Assembly: GCA_016703605.1 (NCBI GenBank)
Contig: JADJBU010000011.1
Location: 1-64,000 of the forward strand
Source: Candidatus Villigracilis adiacens
GTDB lineage: Bacteria; Chloroflexota; Anaerolineae; Anaerolineales; Villigracilaceae
Direction of reading: 5' to 3'
Length of the DNA stretch: 64,000 nt
The notes beneath the pieces are model-generated. The model saw only the letters and a list, made by a program, of their open reading frames with translations, had not been told where the DNA came from and ran no database searches. The translations under genes were made by a program, and so were the position numbers. Shown in pieces: positions 8,877 through 16,197 of the stretch (position 1 is the first letter of the stretch; each line of letters begins with the position of its first letter).

Positions 8877-10634
8877 CTCCAAAAACTCCACGCGCTTTAC
8901 TTCCGCGTCGATCACATTTCCAATCTTCAAAAAGTGGTGACCTTCGTCTTCATACAACAGCAATTCAGACTGCTTTCCAAGCCCCTGCAACTTCTCGTGC
9001 GCGTCAATCGACTCGGAAGCCGGGCAGCGCGGATCGTTCGCCCCGCAGATCATCTGCACCGGCGCGGCGACGCGGTCTAAAAAGAAATAAGGCGAATGCG
9101 AGACCCACAACTCGCGGTTCTCTTCAGGATCACCCATGTTCTCGATATTCCAATGCTTGAGGTCTTCGCGCGAGTTCTCATGCGACTTGATCCAGTCCAA
9201 AAATGGCACCACAGCCGACCCGCCCGCAAACAAATGCGGATGAAACACCATGCAACACATCGTCAGAAAACCGCCGTGACTGCGTCCCGTCACCGCCGCT
9301 TTATCCTTTTCCGCCAATCCATTCTCAATTAAATATTTCACGCCCCACGCGCAATCGTCCGTATCCACGCCGCCCATATCGAACAGGCTGGCATTCTGCC
9401 ACCTCTTCCCGTAGCCCGTCGAGCCGCGGTAGTTCGGCGCGAGAACCGCCCAACCCTGCATCGCCATATAACTCAGCGCCGGATTCCACAAAAAAGAATA
9501 ATGCCAGTTCGGTCCGCCGTGAATATCTATGACCGCCTTCCCGCCATTTCCGCGATACAACAGCGCCGGAACCGCCGCCCCGTCGCGGCTGGGATACGAG
9601 ACATGCTCCGGCTGTGCAAAATTAAACTCCGCATCCAAAGACCTTGTCAGTTGCGCCGCCCCGCCGCTTTCCAAATTGATCTTCCACAAATCCGTTGGAT
9701 GATTCACATCTTCATACAGGATGACCACGCCATCGGATGTGAACCGGGGGAAGGAATGCAGCCCATCCCCAACCTTTGCCTGACGAAGTTCCCCGCCTCT
9801 TTTCCTCGACTGAAAACTGGTCTGCGGACCCTGATGGTGTACCCAGCCGAGAGTTTCCCCGCTTCGCGACCATGTCGGTTGAAAATCATCCCCTTCAGAC
9901 TCTGTAACCCATTTGATCTGACCCGAGTCCACGTCGTACAAGCCGATGTTATGCCATTCGCCGTTTTCGCAGGCAAACGCCAGCGATTTGGAATCCGGCG
10001 ACCAGGCGGGGTGCATGGCGTTCAACGCTTTGCCGTCCGCTTTCAACTGTGTCGTCCCCACGCGCGGACCTTTGCGCCGCCCGACCGGAACGATGTGAAT
10101 GCTGCGTTCGCTCGCCGCCGCCTCCGACTCGACCGCAATCCACATCCCATCCGGCGACCAGGCGGCGTCCCAGCAGGGATGGAAGATGTTGCGAACCATC
10201 CGCGCGCCGCTGCCGTCGAGCGGTAAAACATAAAGTGAGAATATCCCCTTGGCGTCGGAGAGGACGGCTAACGAATTCCCATCCGGCGACCACGACAGAT
10301 TGGGCTGATGCGCATAGAGAATTTGGGGAGTCAGGTCGGTGGAGGTGTTGGTCGTAAAGTCATAAATGCAAATGTGATACGACTCGCTCCCGTCAATATC
10401 CAGGGCAAAGGCGATCTTTGTGCCGTCGGGTGAAAAACGCGGCGAGAATTTTGCGCCCTGCAAACCAATTTCTAATTCTCTACTCTCTAATCCTCTAATT
10501 TCCCACAACTCCCACTTGCCAGAATTATTCCACGAAAAAACGACCCGCTTCTCATCGGGCGAGACGTCAAAAGGCAGACCGGGGTCTACATTGGGGATGC
10601 GCAGGAGTTGTTCGAGGCTGTACATGAAGGTCAA
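8841..10634 (-). CDS. S9-family prolyl oligopeptidase-like serine peptidase
   Basis: 597 residues. The first about 340 form a TolB/WD-like beta-propeller with recurring FSPDG and AWSPDG motifs. The C-terminal about 250 form an alpha/beta-hydrolase with nucleophile GRSHGGFL, Asp in CGANDPRCP and His in EDEGHHFL. Such acylaminoacyl-/prolyl-oligopeptidases cut short peptides or N-acylated amino acids in the cytoplasm. Translation probably starts at TTG 10634, which overlaps the upstream stop as TTGA and has AAGGA five bases before it; ATG at 10625 is the alternative. Two repeat-derived stretches stand out. Residues near 45-55 (IRGLESRELEI) are encoded by a heptad tract, and the C-terminal tail is encoded by an octad array. 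Confidence 0.88.
   Translation of the reverse strand: MTFMYSLEQLLRIPNVDPGLPFDVSPDEKRVVFSWNNSGKWELWEIRGLESRELEIGLQGAKFSPRFSPDGTKIAFALDIDGSESYHICIYDFTTNTSTDLTPQILYAHQPNLSWSPDGNSLAVLSDAKGIFSLYVLPLDGSGARMVRNIFHPCWDAAWSPDGMWIAVESEAAASERSIHIVPVGRRKGPRVGTTQLKADGKALNAMHPAWSPDSKSLAFACENGEWHNIGLYDVDSGQIKWVTESEGDDFQPTWSRSGETLGWVHHQGPQTSFQSRKRGGELRQAKVGDGLHSFPRFTSDGVVILYEDVNHPTDLWKINLESGGAAQLTRSLDAEFNFAQPEHVSYPSRDGAAVPALLYRGNGGKAVIDIHGGPNWHYSFLWNPALSYMAMQGWAVLAPNYRGSTGYGKRWQNASLFDMGGVDTDDCAWGVKYLIENGLAEKDKAAVTGRSHGGFLTMCCMVFHPHLFAGGSAVVPFLDWIKSHENSREDLKHWNIENMGDPEENRELWVSHSPYFFLDRVAAPVQMICGANDPRCPASESIDAHEKLQGLGKQSELLLYEDEGHHFLKIGNVIDAEVKRVEFLEKVLERGREVDR
10465..10510. repeat. heptad tract inside the S9 peptidase coding region
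   Basis: On the + strand the tract reads CTAATTC TCTACTC TCTAATC CTCTAAT in 7-bp steps, the same style as the intergenic arrays. It encodes about a dozen residues between two propeller blades and keeps the frame. Confidence 0.75.
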
Positions 10635-11173
10635 TTTTTCCTTCTCAGGTCAATCACCCGGGCGTTGGGGTCGCCCACGGTCTTTCCGAATATCTGTATG
10701 GCAACGACAAACAGAAGAAGGACGAACATGCACGCCCCGATGGTGATCATAACGACCGACACAAAAGTCGAGGGCGGAAACACCATGTCAATCGGCGTGG
10801 ATTTGCCCTCCATGAGGGGACCCAGCGCGTTCACCACTTTTTGAACCTGGTCCGGGTCGTTGTAACGCCTGCTCAGGACGATTCGGTCGGCGCTGGAGGT
10901 TTTGAATTCCGCGCGGGCGCTGCACCCCTTGTTGGGCCCGCTTCCTTTGCAAGTGAGGTCGCGTTCTATGCCGTAGACCTGGTCGGCGGTCACTTCCGAG
11001 AGCGTCCAGCCGAAGAGCATATCGCGGGATTGACAGGTATACACCTGCTCATCCTGCAAATCGCAATGTACCTCCAGCGAGATCATTGTCAGCGAGGCTG
11101 TTAACATGGCCCCTCCGGCGAGCAGCGCGATGACAAAAATGAACTTGAAAAATGATGCGATTTTCTTAAGCAT
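10631..11173 (-). CDS. two-pass membrane protein of unknown function
   Basis: 180 residues with a hydrophobic segment near 8-32 (FFKFIFVIALLAGGAMLT...) and another near 138-163 (TFVSVVMITIGACMFVLLLF). A soluble loop of about 100 residues with four or five cysteines (HCDLQDEQVYTC, LTCKGSGPNKGC) lies between them, probably outside the membrane. It ends in a short basic tail. I recognise no family. Its stop overlaps the start of the S9 peptidase gene by four bases, so the two are translationally coupled. It sits between two mttB genes in the same transcription direction. A role in anchoring or transport for this pathway is possible but unproven. Confidence 0.7.
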   Translation of the reverse strand: MLKKIASFFKFIFVIALLAGGAMLTASLTMISLEVHCDLQDEQVYTCQSRDMLFGWTLSEVTADQVYGIERDLTCKGSGPNKGCSARAEFKTSSADRIVLSRRYNDPDQVQKVVNALGPLMEGKSTPIDMVFPPSTFVSVVMITIGACMFVLLLFVVAIQIFGKTVGDPNARVIDLRRKN

Positions 11174-11237
11174 GGCTCTCTCTCCTCTTTGTGTTGGAAT
11201 GGAGGCTATTATACGGGTTGAAACTCCTCCAGGGCGG

Positions 11238-11398
11238 GCAGGTTTTCCATGTGTGCAAGCAAAACATGTCAGGCACGGAGTCGAAAGCGGCGCTGTGGTG
11301 GCGCCAACGGCGCCACGACATCTCCCGACTTTCGAGCAAAATCAGGAGATTTTGCAGTCCAAACTGAAAACCTTTGCTTGCACACTTTTCCATTCCGG
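11238..11398. mobile_element. nested inverted-repeat element (MITE-like)
   Basis: The outer arms TTTTCCATGTGTGCAAGCAAA (near 11243) and the reverse-complementary CTTTGCTTGCACACTTTTCC (near 11378) enclose further perfect hairpins: GTGGCGCC-AAC-GGCGCCAC at 11298-11316 and GCAAAATC-AGGA-GATTTTGC at 11336-11355. A TCGAAAG/CTTTCGA pair lies around the first. No ORF is supported. With the decayed mttB tail it fills most of the 339-base gap between the membrane protein and the second mttB gene. Confidence 0.65.
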
Positions 11399-11495
11399 CT
11401 TGTCTGGCGAGAGTCAAAACATAAGTGTGGAGTTCAGCCTCATGGTCAGGATCAGGCGCAGGCGGAGTAAGAAGCCGGCAACTCCTTTACGCGAG
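11390..11495 (-). pseudogene. decayed duplicate of an mttB 3' end
   Basis: Read on the minus strand, 11493 down to about 11395 gives RVKELPASYSACA, then several stops, then TPHLCFDSRQTSRNG. This aligns in step with the living gene just upstream (RVKELLASYRRPELDS, then ARLHSYMLDLAQKAGVE). At DNA level the match runs through the whole stretch with many substitutions. It is best read as the remnant of a tandem mttB copy whose body was lost, or of an older 3' end replaced by duplication. Confidence 0.75.
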
Positions 11496-11512
11496 GGCGC
11501 GCCGAGTCGCGG

Positions 11513-12979
11513 TCAATCTTCCAGCCTGGGTAATTCTTCAACGCCAGCCTTTTGGGCGAGGTCGAGCATGTACGAGTGGAGTCGCGCTGTCTGGTCAGAG
11601 TCCAGTTCGGGGCGGCGGTAGGAGGCGAGCAATTCCTTCACGCGCAGTTTGGCTCTGCCGAAGGCGTCCAGTGAACCGGCTTCCTTCCAGGCGCGGGTCG
11701 AACTGCGGTCGATCACGTCGCCGGGGAGGTGCTGTTCTTCGCGGAAGAGCTGCATGGTGATCTTCTGCTTGAGGAAGTCGCCGCCTTTGAAGTTGATCTT
11801 GTCGTCGTAAAAGCCGGTGGCGAGGGTGTCGGTGTGCTGTTTGACGCCGCCGATCATGCGCTTTGCCATGGCGATGCCTTCCGCGTCTATGACGAGTTTT
11901 TCGGCGGAGTGGCAGGCGAGGAAGTCCAACATGCCGGAGCCGGAGATCATGTTGATGCCGCTCAACGCGCCGACCATGGCGCTGATTCCGCTTTCAAGAC
12001 CGGCTTGAGCATCCACGAGTTTTGAATCTGTTGCGCCGAGATAGGTATGGGTGGGCATACCGAGAGTTTTGGCGACTTGCGCGTAGGAACAATCGAGCAT
12101 GGCGGTTTCGATGGCGCCCATGGGGGTTGCGCCTTTTTTCATGTCGAAGATGGCTGCTGCGCCGCCCCAGACGATGGGTGAGCCGGGGTGTGCGAGTTGA
12201 TGAATGGTGATGCCCGCCAGACATTCTGCGGTGTGCTGGGTGACCGTCCCAAGCATGGTAACGGGAGCCGCCGCGCCAGCCAGTGGAACGGAGACGATCT
12301 CGGCAGGGATGCCCGCTCTTGCAAGTTGAATAAGATTACCCGCGCCAAAATTGGACCAGATCAACGGCGGGGCGGGGCAGACGTCGAAAATGGCGCGCGG
12401 TTTTTCGCGGGCGGCTTCGGGGCTGCCCGCAAAGAGCGCCAGCATGTCGATCATTTCCTGCACGGTCTTGTTGGTAAATGCGCCGGTGACGATTGGTTTT
12501 TTTGAATACAACAAAGCCAGATAAAGGCGATAGGAGTCTTGAATCTCTTTGGGTACGTCGTGACAGATCACGGCGGTGGATTGCGCGTCGTATTGCGGAA
12601 TCTGTTCGGCAACCTTCAACAGGCGGATGAGATGTTCGGTTTCGGTGGTGTCATGCTCGAGCGTGTCGGGATTGAGCATGGTGATGCCGGAGGAACCCGG
12701 GTCGAAGTGGACCGAGTCGCCGCCGTAGTGGACGGCCGGGTTGCCGTGATAATCATAGAGATAGAATTCACGCGGCACACTTTCCAATGCGCGTTGGACG
12801 AGCGAAGCGGGAATCTGCGCCACGTGCGTTTCGGGGTCGATCACCACGCCTTCACGCCTGAGCATGTCCCGTGCTTCTTCGTTCTGGACTTTGATGCCCG
12901 GCTTGAGCAACAGTTCATACGCCTCCGCCAGGATGCGGGCGATGATCTCGTCGCTGAGCAGGGTTAGCTTTGGTCGCAT
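11513..12979 (-). CDS. MttB-family (COG5598) corrinoid methyltransferase 2
   Basis: 488 residues with the same fold as the other two MttB homologues here but well diverged from them. Recognisable parts are LTLLSDEIIARILAEAYELL at the N-terminus, HFDPGSSGITMLNPDT, APPLIWSNFGAGNL, MLGTVTQHTAECLAG and a C-terminal EEQHLPGDVIDRSSTRAW in place of the usual QKHTRNHMRE motif. There is no internal amber codon. ATG at 12979 is chosen because GAGGTG stands six bases upstream. It should load a methyl group from an unknown (probably quaternary or tertiary) amine onto the corrinoid protein of this operon. A decayed copy of its own 3' end lies directly downstream. Confidence 0.87.
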   Translation of the reverse strand: MRPKLTLLSDEIIARILAEAYELLLKPGIKVQNEEARDMLRREGVVIDPETHVAQIPASLVQRALESVPREFYLYDYHGNPAVHYGGDSVHFDPGSSGITMLNPDTLEHDTTETEHLIRLLKVAEQIPQYDAQSTAVICHDVPKEIQDSYRLYLALLYSKKPIVTGAFTNKTVQEMIDMLALFAGSPEAAREKPRAIFDVCPAPPLIWSNFGAGNLIQLARAGIPAEIVSVPLAGAAAPVTMLGTVTQHTAECLAGITIHQLAHPGSPIVWGGAAAIFDMKKGATPMGAIETAMLDCSYAQVAKTLGMPTHTYLGATDSKLVDAQAGLESGISAMVGALSGINMISGSGMLDFLACHSAEKLVIDAEGIAMAKRMIGGVKQHTDTLATGFYDDKINFKGGDFLKQKITMQLFREEQHLPGDVIDRSSTRAWKEAGSLDAFGRAKLRVKELLASYRRPELDSDQTARLHSYMLDLAQKAGVEELPRLED

Positions 12980-13024
12980 GGAAGACACCTCTATTGGAAA
13001 TTTCTCTTTGGCGAAGAGATGGTG

Positions 13025-13085
13025 TTGCAAGTTGAAGGGTACAGGTTGAAGGTCAACTTGTACCCTTCAACCTGTACCTTGTAAC
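13025..13085. repeat. heptad satellite, inverted arrangement
   Basis: AAGTTGA AGGGTAC AGGTTGA AGG is followed by the complementary units CTTGTAC CCTTCAA CCTGTAC CTTGTAA. The array touches the stop codon of the next mttB gene (13086-13088) on its 3' side and can fold as a long hairpin in the operon transcript. Confidence 0.9.
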
Positions 13086-14540
13086 CTAAGACTTTTCTAC
13101 CGACTTGATAATTCTTTCGAACTCTTTGCTGATGATTTCATCCAACGGGTCGGGTTGGTGTTCTTTCAGTATCTTTCTGGCTTTATTGATTGCCCAACTA
13201 CGCGCGTCTTCGCCAGTCTCTTCCCACTTCGAGTAGGGACGGCGGTCGAGGAATTGCGGCATGAACAGTTCGCGCATGTGATTGCGGGTGTGTTTCTGCG
13301 CCAGGAAGTGACCGCCCGGTCCGACTGCGGCGATGGCATCCATTGCCAGCGTTTCGGCGTTGACTTCGATGCCGTGCATCATTTTTTCGATGATGGAGAA
13401 GATCTCGCAGTCCATCATCATTTCGGCGTAAGACCAGATGCGGCTGCCGTGCAGGAAACCACAGCCCAGCAGCATGTCGGACATGACCACGCTCGCCATG
13501 AAGGTTGAGAGACTTCCTTCAAGACCAGCCTGCCAGTTCGGCTCTTTTGCGCCTGTGGCGAATGAACCCATTGAGAGCGGGATGTTGTAGTAGTCCGCAA
13601 GGACGTTGGTGGCTGCGCCGAAGAGGAAGTCTTCCGGTCCGCCGCCGGTGTAGGCGCCCAGGCGCGGGTCGGAGGCGGTTTGGGCGGCTGCGTAAAAGAC
13701 GGGTGCGCCGGGGTATGCCAGTTGTAAAAGGGCTGTGGCGGCGATCACTTCCGCGTTGCCGACGGCGAGTGTGCCAGCCATCGTGGCGGGACCGGTCGTC
13801 ATGCAGGCGGTCATCGTCATGAACCCGGTAGGGACTCCGTGTTCGGCGGCGATCAAGGCTGCGTCGAGCGACCCGCCGTCGTGTCCGAGAGGAGGCGCGG
13901 TGCATTGCATCAACGAGAGGACGGGGCGCTTGCGCAATTCCTCTTTACTGCCTGCGAGCAAAATCGCCATTTCCATCGAGGCTTTGGCTTCGTCCACGTT
14001 GTAAATGGACTCGGTCTGCACGTGTTTGGTGGAGTTCTCCCAAACCGCTTTGAGTTCGTGCAGTCCACGCGCTTCGACGGGAGTATCTTGAGCCGAAACC
14101 GGAACCCAGTGGAAGGCGACTTCTTCGGTGGCATCCGCAACTTGGGCGATGTCGCGCACGTCCTGTAATTCGGTGGTGCGCTTCACGCCGGTGTGGATGT
14201 CGATGATCTCCACGCCGCAGCCATCGGTGCCGAGGTGGACGTGGTTGCCGTCGAGAGAGAGATTTTGCTGCGGGTCGCGCGCACCGAGGGTGTAGGCGGG
14301 CGGCGCCTGCTTGAGCGCGTCTTCGATCAGATACGGCTTGACCTTGACGATCTTTTTCTCGTGGTTCACGTCCGCGCCGACATCTGCCCAGATTTGCAAG
14401 GCTCGCTTGGACGGAAAGCGTATACCGACATTCTCGATGATATGCAAAGTCGCTTCGTGGATCTTCCGCACATCATCCTTGCTCAGTATCTCCAATTTGA
14501 GTTTTGGATCACTGATGGTCTTGATGTTCTTGTGAGACAT
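13086..14540 (-). CDS. MttB-family (COG5598) corrinoid methyltransferase 3
   Basis: 484 residues, the copy closest to the corrinoid-protein gene and most like the typical non-pyrrolysine MttB. It shows LSKDDVRKIHEATLHIIENVG at the start, HLGTDGCGVEIIDIHTG, QCTAPPLGHDGGSLDAA, GHFLAQKHTRNHMRELF and a C-terminal WEETGEDARSWAINKARKIL. No in-frame amber codon is present. A clear AGGGAG motif precedes the ATG. Family members take a methyl from a quaternary amine (glycine betaine, proline betaine, carnitine) and pass it to a cognate corrinoid protein. The gene is 130 bases after the corrinoid-protein gene with a heptad array between them. It is the most likely partner of that corrinoid protein. Confidence 0.9.
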   Translation of the reverse strand: MSHKNIKTISDPKLKLEILSKDDVRKIHEATLHIIENVGIRFPSKRALQIWADVGADVNHEKKIVKVKPYLIEDALKQAPPAYTLGARDPQQNLSLDGNHVHLGTDGCGVEIIDIHTGVKRTTELQDVRDIAQVADATEEVAFHWVPVSAQDTPVEARGLHELKAVWENSTKHVQTESIYNVDEAKASMEMAILLAGSKEELRKRPVLSLMQCTAPPLGHDGGSLDAALIAAEHGVPTGFMTMTACMTTGPATMAGTLAVGNAEVIAATALLQLAYPGAPVFYAAAQTASDPRLGAYTGGGPEDFLFGAATNVLADYYNIPLSMGSFATGAKEPNWQAGLEGSLSTFMASVVMSDMLLGCGFLHGSRIWSYAEMMMDCEIFSIIEKMMHGIEVNAETLAMDAIAAVGPGGHFLAQKHTRNHMRELFMPQFLDRRPYSKWEETGEDARSWAINKARKILKEHQPDPLDEIISKEFERIIKSVEKS

Positions 14541-14577
14541 ACTGCCCTCCCGAGGCTATGTCTCTCTTCTCTCTCTG

Positions 14578-14670
14578 GTTTTAAAAACACGTACACAAGT
14601 AAACACGTATACAAGTTATTGTGCGCCAAACTTGTAACTTGTAACTTGTAACTCGTCACTCGTTACTTTA
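14578..14670. repeat. heptad/octad satellite, inverted arrangement
   Basis: The left part (ACACAAGTAAACACGTATACAAGTT) is complementary in style to the right part, four to five units of CTTGTAA followed by CTCGTCA and CTCGTTA. The right end reaches the stop codon of the corrinoid-protein gene at 14671. Confidence 0.88.
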
Positions 14671-15330
14671 TTACGACTTCCCAACCAGTTGCTTTGCCAA
14701 CGCCACCGCGCCCACCGCGTCTTCGGAAGTGCCATCGGCTTTGATCTTGGTCGCCCAATCGCGGGTGATCGGCGCGCCGCCGACCATGACCTGAATGCGC
14801 GGACGCAGGTTTTCCTTGTCCAGTTCCTCGATCAACTCGCGCTGGCGCACCATGGTGGTGGTGAGTAATGCGCTCAAACCGATGAGATTGGCGTTGATTT
14901 CCAACGCCTTGCCGATGATCTTGTCGGCGGACTGGTCCACGCCCAGGTCGGTCACTTCAAAACCCGATGCGCTGAGCATCGTGCCGACGAGGGTCTTGCC
15001 GATCTCGTGAATATCGCCCTCGACCGTGGCAAGCACGACGCGTCCCATGATCTCGCGCGCTTCACCGAGTTTGATCAATTCAGGCTCGAGCACGGCAACC
15101 GCGGCTTTCATCGCCTCGCCAGCCATGACCAGTTCCGGCAGAAAAGCTTCACCCGCGCCGAACTGGTCGCCGATGTAGTTCACGCCGACCACGAAACCCT
15201 TTGTGATGGCATCCAGTGGGGGAATGCCCATTTCGATGGACTTCTGGGCAAGTTCCACCGAGATATCCGAATCTCCGTCGATGATGCTTTGCGCCATATC
15301 CTTGAATAATTTCTCGATCTCTTCCGACAT
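14671..15330 (-). CDS. corrinoid protein (MttC/MtqC-like)
   Basis: 219 residues. The N-terminal four-helix cap domain (about 1-88, B12-binding-2 type) has SIEMGIPPLDAITKGFVVG. The Rossmann-like B12 domain follows, with the cobalt-ligand motif in VEGDIHEIGKTLVGTM (DxHxxG), SALLTTTM and VMVGGAPITRDWA. It carries the methyl group on cobalt between the MttB methyltransferases and the methyl-THF methyltransferase. It is the only corrinoid protein seen here for three MttB homologues, so it may be shared or others may lie outside. No reductive activator of the RamA type is in the window. It is second in the minus-strand operon, 14 bases after the GntR regulator. Confidence 0.93.
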   Translation of the reverse strand: MSEEIEKLFKDMAQSIIDGDSDISVELAQKSIEMGIPPLDAITKGFVVGVNYIGDQFGAGEAFLPELVMAGEAMKAAVAVLEPELIKLGEAREIMGRVVLATVEGDIHEIGKTLVGTMLSASGFEVTDLGVDQSADKIIGKALEINANLIGLSALLTTTMVRQRELIEELDKENLRPRIQVMVGGAPITRDWATKIKADGTSEDAVGAVALAKQLVGKS

Positions 15331-15343
15331 AACTGCCTCCTGA

Positions 15344-16087
15344 TTATTTGGTTTTTTTGATCAACTGTGAAACGTGTTTTTCCTTTTCCCTCAATAACTT
15401 TGCGGGAATATTGCGGTACTTCTCCAGCCATTTGCCCGACTCCATGACATGCTCGAGCGAAAGTTTCACCGCCAGGTCGGGGTCGCGCATTTTGAAAGCG
15501 TCCAAAATGGCGGCGTGTTCCTCGTGGGTTTGCGCCACGCTGCCCGAGACCAGTTCCGGCTTGCGGTAAAGCGCCTCATATAACAACCAGTCGGGAAAGG
15601 CGTTCGATACGATTGAGTATAACTGAATGAGCAGGCTGTTTCCCGAGGCTTCTGCAATGGCGGCATGGAATTCCCGGCTCAAATGACGTTCCTGCGGCAT
15701 TTCGCTCAATTCCACATGCCGGTCCATTTCCTGGGTGAGGGTCTCCAGCCTGGCAAGCTGCCCGGGCGTAATGTTCAGCGCGGTTTCGCGGGCGATCATC
15801 GCCTCGAGGAGCAGACGCATCTCATAGGCTTCGACCACGCCTTTTGCGGAAATTTCCCGGATGCGCACCCCGCGGTACGGAACGCGCTCCGCGATGCCCT
15901 TCGCCACCAGCAAATCGAGCGCCTCCCTCACGGGGGTCATACTGACGCCCATTTGTACAGCAATGTCCTCCTGCCGCAGCCAGTCGCCGGGAATAAATTT
16001 CCCTGCAATGATCTGCCTGTGCAGGGCATCGTAGATTTCCTCTTTCAGGGGTTTGTGCGCGAGTTCTTTGACAGCCATTGACGCCAT
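15344..16087 (-). CDS. GntR-family regulator (FadR/FCD subfamily)
   Basis: 247 residues. The N-terminal winged helix-turn-helix (about 10-75) has PLKEEIYDALHRQIIAGKF, DWLRQEDIAVQMGVS and TPVREALDLLVAKG. An all-helical FCD ligand-binding domain follows with the metal-ligand pattern around SREFHAAIAEASGN and EEHAAILDAFKMRD. It should sense a small carboxylate-like effector and control its own operon, which holds the corrinoid protein and MttB genes directly downstream, and perhaps the divergent formate dehydrogenase genes. A TATAAT box ends eight bases before ATG 16087, so its mRNA is likely almost leaderless. A second in-frame ATG lies at 16078. Confidence 0.9.
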   Translation of the reverse strand: MASMAVKELAHKPLKEEIYDALHRQIIAGKFIPGDWLRQEDIAVQMGVSMTPVREALDLLVAKGIAERVPYRGVRIREISAKGVVEAYEMRLLLEAMIARETALNITPGQLARLETLTQEMDRHVELSEMPQERHLSREFHAAIAEASGNSLLIQLYSIVSNAFPDWLLYEALYRKPELVSGSVAQTHEEHAAILDAFKMRDPDLAVKLSLEHVMESGKWLEKYRNIPAKLLREKEKHVSQLIKKTK

Positions 16088-16095
16088 AATTGTAC

Positions 16096-16107
16096 ATTAT
16101 ATATAAT
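16096..16107. promoter_or_regulatory. palindromic promoter/operator of the GntR gene
   Basis: ATTATATATAAT is a perfect 12-bp palindrome that contains the TATAAT -10 box of the minus-strand gntR promoter. It adjoins TTGTACA. It lies in the only gap between the divergent methylamine and formate dehydrogenase clusters, so it is a good candidate site for autoregulation. No footprint data exist. Confidence 0.5.
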
Positions 16108-16173
16108 CCTGGCTGAATTCGGAAGTGCTTCTTGTCATGGGAAAAAGATTATTCCCCGAAAAATACATTCGGT

Positions 16174-16179
16174 TATACT
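16174..16179 (+). promoter_or_regulatory. -10 box of the formate dehydrogenase operon
   Basis: TATACT preceded by GGT. Transcription would start near 16186, leaving a short leader with GGAG before ATG 16198. This argues against the longer reading frame from 16132. The -35 box is not clear. Confidence 0.5.
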
Positions 16180-16197
16180 CTCCGCAACGGAGCATTC

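Noticed and set aside
7338..14540. Pyrrolysine-containing MttB
   Set aside because: All three MttB homologues are open from start to stop without an in-frame TAG, so they belong to the non-pyrrolysine branch.
16132..16197. Upstream start of the NuoE-NuoF fusion
   Set aside because: A TATACT box at 16174 lies inside the added part, and ATG 16198 has GGAG at proper distance.
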